From positions 1,034,771 through 1,098,770 of the forward strand of contig NZ_FNAG01000001.1 of the NCBI RefSeq assembly GCF_900101825.1: a stretch of 64,000 bases of DNA, in the 5' to 3' direction. The notes under the pieces were generated by a model that ran no database searches, was not told the origin of the DNA, and saw only the letters and a list, made by a program, of their open reading frames with translations. This DNA is from Aquimonas voraii (GTDB lineage Bacteria > Pseudomonadota > Gammaproteobacteria > Xanthomonadales > Xanthomonadaceae). The position numbers and the translations under genes were made by a program. Of this stretch, positions 54,607 through 64,000 are shown piece after piece. Position 1 is the first letter of the stretch, and each line of letters opens with the position of its first letter.

Positions 54607-55260
54607 TCAGTTCGCCCGATCGGCCACAACGGAATGCGGCGCCGCGGCGGGCCGCGCAATCCGGTAGGCGTGACGATCGGGGAGGTAGTCAACGATGAGG
54701 GCGATGTCGCCACGACGGAACTCACCGTCCAGCGCCCTCACCTGCAGGATCAGGCCAGCAGCGCCATCGTCGTATTCAGCGAGACCTTGCTGTTCACTAA
54801 CCTCGGGGCTGCGTATGCGCACATGCTCGCCAAGCAGAGACACCGCATCCCGCCCTGGCACTGGCGCAAAAAGTCTGCGCAAGGGCTGCAGCAGCAGTCC
54901 GGCGAACGGCAGCGCCAGGAACAGCAGCACCGGCGTGAGCACCACGCCAGCAAGCAGGCGCATGACGGGGGAATCAAGCCCGCTCAAGAACAGGTAATCG
55001 ACGAAGTAGCACGCTAGCCATGCGAGCGAGACAAGCGCTGTGTAGATCAAGCCGAAGGGCAGACCGCCAAACCCGAACTTCAGCATCAGGGCGCTGAGCA
55101 GCCCTCCGCCATTGCCTGCACCAGCGCCATCGGACAGGTCCAGGACCTCGAAATCGAACAGTCCCAGCAGGGTCAGTAGCCAGTAACCCACGGCCACCAG
55201 CAGCAGCACGCTCAGGATCAGTGTCGGAAATGACAGTGCGATGTCGAGGAATCGGTCCAC
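54607..55260 (-). CDS. yqiJ: YqiJ-like membrane protein with OB-fold domain
   Basis: 217 residues. Three or four membrane helices (about 10-32, 65-85, 92-120) followed by a C-terminal OB-fold-like segment (about 130-205: VSLLGEHVRIRSPEVSEQQGLAEY, LQVRALDGEFRRGDIALIVDYLPDRHAYRIARP). This is the NfeD-like/YqiJ architecture that is regularly encoded next to flotillins and binds them, by analogy with the E. coli yqiJ-yqiK pair. The start is GTG with GGGGG upstream. First gene of the flotillin cluster; a 78-base spacer precedes yqiK. Confidence 0.85.
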   Translation of the reverse strand: MDRFLDIALSFPTLILSVLLLVAVGYWLLTLLGLFDFEVLDLSDGAGAGNGGGLLSALMLKFGFGGLPFGLIYTALVSLAWLACYFVDYLFLSGLDSPVMRLLAGVVLTPVLLFLALPFAGLLLQPLRRLFAPVPGRDAVSLLGEHVRIRSPEVSEQQGLAEYDDGAAGLILQVRALDGEFRRGDIALIVDYLPDRHAYRIARPAAAPHSVVADRAN

Positions 55261-55407
55261 GCAGCCCCCTGTTCATGCCTCCACCGCCCCTCGCGGGTGG
55301 ATTCAAACGCTGACGACGGCGCGAACCGCGCGGTGTGACCGTCGATGCAGCAGCGGAAGAATACGTGGCGAAAAGGTTTTTGGGAGCCCTGGCACGACGC
55401 AAAAGAA

Positions 55408-55433
55408 AACGCGCCGGATTGCTCCGGCGCGTT
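55408..55433 (-). terminator. Rho-independent terminator of the acyl-CoA dehydrogenase gene
   Basis: Perfect 11-base-pair stem AACGCGCCGGA / TCCGGCGCGTT with loop GCAA on the minus strand, followed by TTCTTTTGC; it begins 27 bases after the stop codon. The best intrinsic terminator in the window. Confidence 0.88.
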
Positions 55434-55459
55434 CTCGGCGGCCCGCTGCGCGGAAGGCT

Positions 55460-56620
<1,161 letters not shown>

Positions 56621-56645
56621 GGCGGCTCCTGGCTAAGTCGGGAAA

Positions 56646-56663
56646 TTCAAACGAGCGCTTGAA
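56646..56663. promoter_or_regulatory. Imperfect palindrome upstream of acyl-CoA dehydrogenase (TetR-type operator)
   Basis: TTCAAACGA|GCGCTTGAA, with seven of nine positions symmetric. The AAACG...CGTTT-like core resembles operators of fatty-acid regulators of the PsrA/FadP type. It overlaps the region where the dehydrogenase promoter should be. No such regulator gene is in the window. Confidence 0.5.
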
Positions 56664-56944
56664 AACTCCGCGAGTTTAACCCGGTTCAGGGGCGCGCCGG
56701 ATCAAGGCGAAGTGGACAGGTGGCCGATGGAAGCCGGGATCGAGGGTCCGGGCGTCGCGTCGCGTCGGGTCGTGCCGCCCCGATCCACAGGCTGTGTGGT
56801 GCAGCCCCCTTCCCGCCCCCTGCGGGAGCTCCTTCACAGGAAGCCGCATTGTCTCCATCGGCTAAAGGACGGTAAGGGCGACCGGAGGCATGGCCACAAG
56901 CGCCGCGATCGCCGGGAGTTCACCCGCGCCGAGCCCTGCAGAGC

Positions 56945-56999
56945 TTGACGCACTCCAGGCCCCTGCCTACCCTGCTTCATCTTTGAATCCGGATGAAGC
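56945..56999 (+). promoter_or_regulatory. Promoter and inverted-repeat operator of the ArsR-methyltransferase gene
   Basis: TTGACG (56945-56950), 17 bases, TACCCT (56968-56973), then GCTTCATC (56974-56981), ten bases, GATGAAGC (56992-56999). The inverted repeat would overlap the transcription start and lies seven bases before the ATG, an ideal place for autorepression by an ArsR-type dimer. Confidence 0.5.
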
Positions 57000-57006
57000 G
57001 ATAGCC

Positions 57007-57933
57007 ATGGATCTGAACGCCTGGTCGGCCTGCCTGCGCGTGCTCGCGGATGGCACCCGCGTGCGTCTGCTGGCGCTGCTGGAACGCGAAGAGCTGACCG
57101 TCGCCGAGCTGGCCTCGATCACGATGCTGGCGCAGCCGCGCGTATCGACCCACTTGGCCAAGCTCAAGGACGCCGAGCTGGTGCTGGATCGCCGTGCCGG
57201 CGTCTCCGCCTACTACCGCTTCAACGAGGCGCTGCCGCCGGCCGAGCGCGCCCTGTGGGACACCTTGCGCCGCGGCACCGACGACCCCCTGCTGCGCCAG
57301 GATGCCGAGCGCCTGCCCGAAGTGCTGGCCCTGCGCGCGGCCGAGGAGAACTGGGCGGACACGGTCGCCGGCGACATGGAGCGCCACTATTCGCCCGGAC
57401 GCACCTGGGAAGCGCTGGCGCGCTCCGCCCTGCCCTTGATGCGGCCCGGCGAGGTGCTCGACATTGCCTCCGGCGACGGCGTGCTGGCCGAACTGGTGGC
57501 GCCGCACGCCAAGCGCTATGTCTGCATCGACTCCAGCGCCCGCGTGGTCAGCGCCGCCACCGAGCGGCTTTCGCGCCACGCCAACGTCGAAGTCGTCGAG
57601 GGCGACATGCACGCGCTGCCCTACCCCGAAGCCAGTTTCGACCTCGTCGTGCTGATGCACGCACTGACCTATGCCGACAAGCCGGCCAAGGCCGTGGCGG
57701 AAGCCGGTCGCGTGCTCCGACCGGGCGGTCGCCTGCTGCTGACCAGCCTCGCCAAGCACGAACACCAGGCGGCGGTGGCGCCCTACGGACACGTCAACCT
57801 CGGCTTCAGCGAGAAGGAACTCAAGCGCTTCGCCGAGAAGGCGGGTTTGAGCGTGCAGACGGCCAGCACCGTCACCCGCGAGCGCCGCCCGCCGCATTTC
57901 GAGGTCATCGCCCTGATCGCCCACAAGACCTGA
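57007..57933 (+). CDS. ArsR-family winged-helix regulator fused to a SAM-dependent methyltransferase domain (SahR-like)
   Basis: 308 residues. An N-terminal winged helix (about 1-95: VLADGTRVRLLALLEREELTVAELASI, AQPRVSTHLAKLKDAELVLDRRAGVSAYYRF) without the metal-binding Cys of ArsR sensors, then a Rossmann methyltransferase domain (about 120-305) with VLDIASGDGVLAELVAPHAKRYVCIDSSA, VEGDMHALPY and RVLRPGGRLLLTSL. This fusion matches SahR, a regulator of methionine/SAH metabolism that senses S-adenosylhomocysteine in proteobacteria. The two metH genes downstream on the same strand fit. The ATG at 57007 begins the fold; the frame to 56890 does not. Confidence 0.83.
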   Translation: MDLNAWSACLRVLADGTRVRLLALLEREELTVAELASITMLAQPRVSTHLAKLKDAELVLDRRAGVSAYYRFNEALPPAERALWDTLRRGTDDPLLRQDAERLPEVLALRAAEENWADTVAGDMERHYSPGRTWEALARSALPLMRPGEVLDIASGDGVLAELVAPHAKRYVCIDSSARVVSAATERLSRHANVEVVEGDMHALPYPEASFDLVVLMHALTYADKPAKAVAEAGRVLRPGGRLLLTSLAKHEHQAAVAPYGHVNLGFSEKELKRFAEKAGLSVQTASTVTRERRPPHFEVIALIAHKT

Positions 57934-57946
57934 GCGCCTGAGGGAG

Positions 57947-57979
57947 ATGCGGTAACGGATCACATCATCCGTGCCGCAT
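57947..57979. promoter_or_regulatory. Near-perfect inverted repeat between the regulator and metH
   Basis: ATGCGG-TA-ACGGAT, loop CACATC, ATCCGT-G-CCGCAT: all 12 stem positions pair, with one bulge. It begins 13 bases after the regulator stop and 157 bases before the metH start, so it is either a terminator-like stem without T-tract, an operator, or the base of a regulatory leader. Confidence 0.5.
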
Positions 57980-58135
57980 GGGCTGGGCCCTGGCCCACCG
58001 TGAGCTCCACTCCGCCACGGTCCCGATCGAACGCGCGCCGCGCCAAAGGCCGCGATGCACGAAGGCTACACCCCCCGCCGCATCCCCGAACAACCGAACG
58101 CCCGCCCTCCCCAGGCGCTGCCGAGGAACACCGCA

Positions 58136-61947
<3,812 letters not shown>

Positions 61948-62142
61948 CGCAAACCCGGCCGTTCCATATTGCCGGCAGCCCGGCGTTTGATCACATAGTT
62001 CAAGAGGCCCGAAAGCCCTATGCAAGCCCCCGGCGCGCCCTTAGGATTCGCCCGCCGGGGCGATTCCGTCCGCGGCTATGGACGACCCTGTGCCGCGTCC
62101 GGGCTGCGACTGCCCGAGTGGCCTCATGCCTTTGGGGGCTCA

Positions 62143-63689
62143 ATGAAGCGTTTTCTGATGTTGGCGGGCTTCGCGCTACTTCTTCCCGCGTGCGTGCACG
62201 CGAATGACTTCCATCGTGTACTGACGGAGACGCAGCTGGAGATGCGCCGCTCCGAAACGCTCTCGGACGCGGCGCGATCGACGGGCTCCGATGCGCTGTT
62301 GGATCGCTTTGCTGCACTCGAAGACGCAGTCAAGGGCGATCCGGTATTGCTGGAGAAGACGCAGCGCCTGCATGCGCTGGCGCGCTTCCAGCTGATTCAC
62401 GGCGGCCGCATCGGCACGCTTGACCTGCCGCCCCCGGTTCCCACCTATCGACAGCCCGGCGCTGCAGGCGAAAGCTGCGACTCGCCCCTGCCGCTCAACA
62501 CCGGCGAAGCCCTGGAACTGCAAATGCAGCCCGGCGAGTCGCTGTGGATCCGCGTTCAGGGCAGCACTGAGAAAGCCGTTGGCGTGACCACCCGAGGCTC
62601 CCGCCTCGACACACGATTGAGCGCCTGGCCCGACTGCCGCGAACTAGTGGCCGATCCGATCGCCAGCGCTGACGACAGCATCGGCCTGCAGGCCGAGCTG
62701 ACGCTTCCCACGGACAAGCAGACGTTCTGGCTGGTGCGGCTCGACAACCTCGGCGATCAGTCGGGCACAGTGATTCTCGGCGGCGTGGACTTCTCACTGG
62801 TGCAGGGCTCTGTAACTCGATCCACGGGTGGCACGCCGGTCAGCAATGCCACCGTGGGCATGTTCAGGGTGGTGGATGGTCAGTACTGGATTGAGGGCAC
62901 AACCCAAGTCGACGCGCAAGGACGCTACCTGATCGGATATCAGCAAAGCGGGGCCTATGCGTTCCGCACAGGAAACGTGTGGCCCACGGACCCGCTCGGA
63001 CATGAGGCGTGGCGCGACACGCCTTGCGCTTCGCGGTTCGAGAACTCCATGTTTGACTGCACTCTCGGCCAAGCTCAGCCAACCCAGATCGCCCTGAATG
63101 GAGGTTCGGCCACGCTTGACTTCGCCTTGGACTCCCTTGGGGAAGTCACTGGCTTAGTGACAGATGTCGCGACGGGAGCACCACTGGCGAGCACGCACAT
63201 CCGACTGGGAATCAATCAGCATCCAGATCTGGGCGCGTCGACTTTCACAGATGCGACGGGACGCTTCCGCATCGGCCTCACGAGCGGAGTCGACTCCTAC
63301 CTTATTGCGGAGGCGATGGGCTACCGCTCGCAGCTCTACAACGGTATCGACTGCCCGCAGCAGAGCTGCAACCTCAGTTCAGGCACCCCAGTTCGCAACA
63401 ACCCGGCAAGCCCTGTTCTCCGAGCTGACTTCGCGCTGTCGCCGGCCCCGCGCCTGGATGTCGAGGTGCGAATAGGAGGGGCTTTGGCGCCGCAGTCGGA
63501 GTTTTTCACGCTGACGCTCTTTGATCCGGCGGGAACGGCGGTGTACGCCCATTCGTTCTACGGCTCGCGCTTTTCCCTTGAAGACCTTGCCGCGGGAAGT
63601 TACCGGGTTCGCATCGAATCAAACCGAGCATATTCGCAGCTCCACGGGTTCTACCCCGATTCTGCGGACACTTTCAGGAAGGCTCATAG
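62143..63689 (+). pseudogene. Secreted protein with carboxypeptidase-regulatory-like repeats, interrupted by an IS element
   Basis: The frame starts at ATG 62143 and begins with a signal sequence (MKRFLMLAGFALLLPAC, LPAC could be a lipobox). It runs for about 515 residues before the IS. Two or more beta-sandwich modules are visible: a Cys-containing PPC-like region (about 115-225), and two repeats with PVSNATVGMF and GEVTGLVTDVATGAPLASTHIRL (about 230-430), like carboxypeptidase-regulatory domains. The rest of the gene would lie beyond the IS. The frame reads into the IS for 46 more residues without homology, so the native C-terminus is lost in this copy. Function unknown; probably a surface protein. 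Confidence 0.75.
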
Positions 63690-64000
63690 TGAGCTGAAGG
63701 AGTGTCCATGTCGAAGCGCAAGCGTTACACCGCGGAGTACAAGCGGGAGATCGTCGAGCTGGTGCGGCGATCGAAGTCGAGTTGCCGCCAGGTGGCTCTG
63801 GAGGTCGGGGTCAACCCGAACATGCTGACCCGCTGGGTTCGGGAGGCTGAGTCGGCTGGCGGCAAGGCTTTTCCCGGGGCTGGAACACCGCGCGATGAGG
63901 AGGTGGCCCGCCTCAAGCGCGAGCTGTCGCGGATCACCAAGGAACGGGATTTTTTAAGAGACGCGGCAGCGTACTTCGCGAAGCAATCACCGAACGGTAC
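63690..64000 (+). mobile_element. Left end of an IS3-family insertion sequence
   Basis: The IS probably starts at about 63690 with TGAGCTGAAGGAGTGTCC (IS3 ends often begin TG), 18 bases before the OrfA start. Only the first 311 bases are inside the window; the right end and target-site duplication cannot be checked. Confidence 0.75.
63708..64000 (+). CDS. IS3-family transposase OrfA (partial)
   Basis: 97 residues before the window ends: an N-terminal helix-turn-helix (RYTAEYKREIVELVRRS, CRQVALEVGVNPNMLTRWVREAE) and a leucine-zipper-like segment (EEVARLKRELSRITKERDFLRDAAAYFAKQ). This is typical for OrfA of IS3-type elements (COG2963). A T-run ATTTTTTA near 63952 lies late in the gene, in a position like the frameshift site for OrfAB, but the reading frame is open through it. 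A GAAGGAG precedes the ATG by about eight bases. Confidence 0.9.
   Translation, partial: MSKRKRYTAEYKREIVELVRRSKSSCRQVALEVGVNPNMLTRWVREAESAGGKAFPGAGTPRDEEVARLKRELSRITKERDFLRDAAAYFAKQSPNG

Larger units (their letters stand above)
56621..57006. other. Divergent spacer between acyl-CoA dehydrogenase and ArsR-methyltransferase genes
   Basis: 386 bases carrying the candidate operator at 56646-56663 for the dehydrogenase, and a promoter plus inverted repeat at 56945-56999 for the regulator. The middle part (56664-56944) shows no gene; a frame continuing upstream of the regulator ATG (from 56890) is not supported by homology. Confidence 0.6.

Noticed and set aside
57934..58135. Cobalamin, SAM or SAH riboswitch before metH
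   Set aside because: I could not find the conserved boxes of these riboswitches; only one inverted repeat is visible, so no riboswitch is claimed.

Overview
The window is GC-rich chromosomal DNA from a gammaproteobacterium, most likely of the Xanthomonadales (Lysobacterales). The reasons are the split metH, TIGR02999-type ECF sigma factors (one paired with a Ser/Thr kinase), tandem GGGATTC heptamers between genes, and orthologues of mrcB, rng-yhdP, ispB, rpsO-pnp and yqiJ/yqiK. No rRNA, tRNA or CRISPR array was seen. One insertion sequence begins at the right edge.

Layout. 1-1940 (-) is the N-terminal three quarters of PBP1b. 2188-6651 (+) is a giant three-domain glycosyltransferase. 6767-12111 (-) is rng-yhdP, with overlapping stop and start. 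12296-15878 (-) is a signalling operon of a PAS histidine kinase, a REC-HDOD regulator and a REC-degenerate-HD regulator. 16127-17158 (-) is a DUF475/TerC-like membrane protein. ssb (-) and ispB (+) diverge at about 18 kb, followed by a secreted dienelactone-hydrolase-like protein (-). 20021-22845 (-) is a membrane RsbU-like phosphatase with a fused anti-sigma kinase domain, overlapping a STAS antagonist; it diverges from the flagellar stator genes motA-motB (+). 24949-29171 (-) holds a DUF4442 thioesterase-like protein, a Ser/Thr kinase fused to an FGE/SUMF1 domain, DUF502 and YhhQ. 29345-31729 (-) is rpsO-pnp. 32123-35576 (+) is a MacAB-like efflux operon. 35893-37188 (-) is a secreted trypsin-like protease. 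37416-40747 (+) is an ECF sigma factor translationally coupled to a TPR Ser/Thr kinase. A CARDB secreted protein (-), an orphan ECF sigma factor (+), an EAL protein (-) and a fused alpha/beta 2-oxoacid dehydrogenase E1 (-) follow.

46909-55260 (-) is the most intriguing block: a YqiJ-like membrane OB-fold protein, a YqiK-type flotillin and a 1736-residue AAA ATPase of the DUF3686 family. It looks like a membrane-microdomain machine whose biochemical role I cannot name from established knowledge. Next come an acyl-CoA dehydrogenase (-) with a palindromic operator, an ArsR-methyltransferase fusion regulator (+) with a candidate auto-operator, and the two-piece cobalamin-dependent methionine synthase (+). 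The window ends in a secreted protein gene interrupted by an IS3-family element.

Start codons were often moved from the longest open frame to the start supported by homology or a ribosome-binding site; TTG and GTG starts are common here. Domain positions are estimates from reading the translations; no database search was run.
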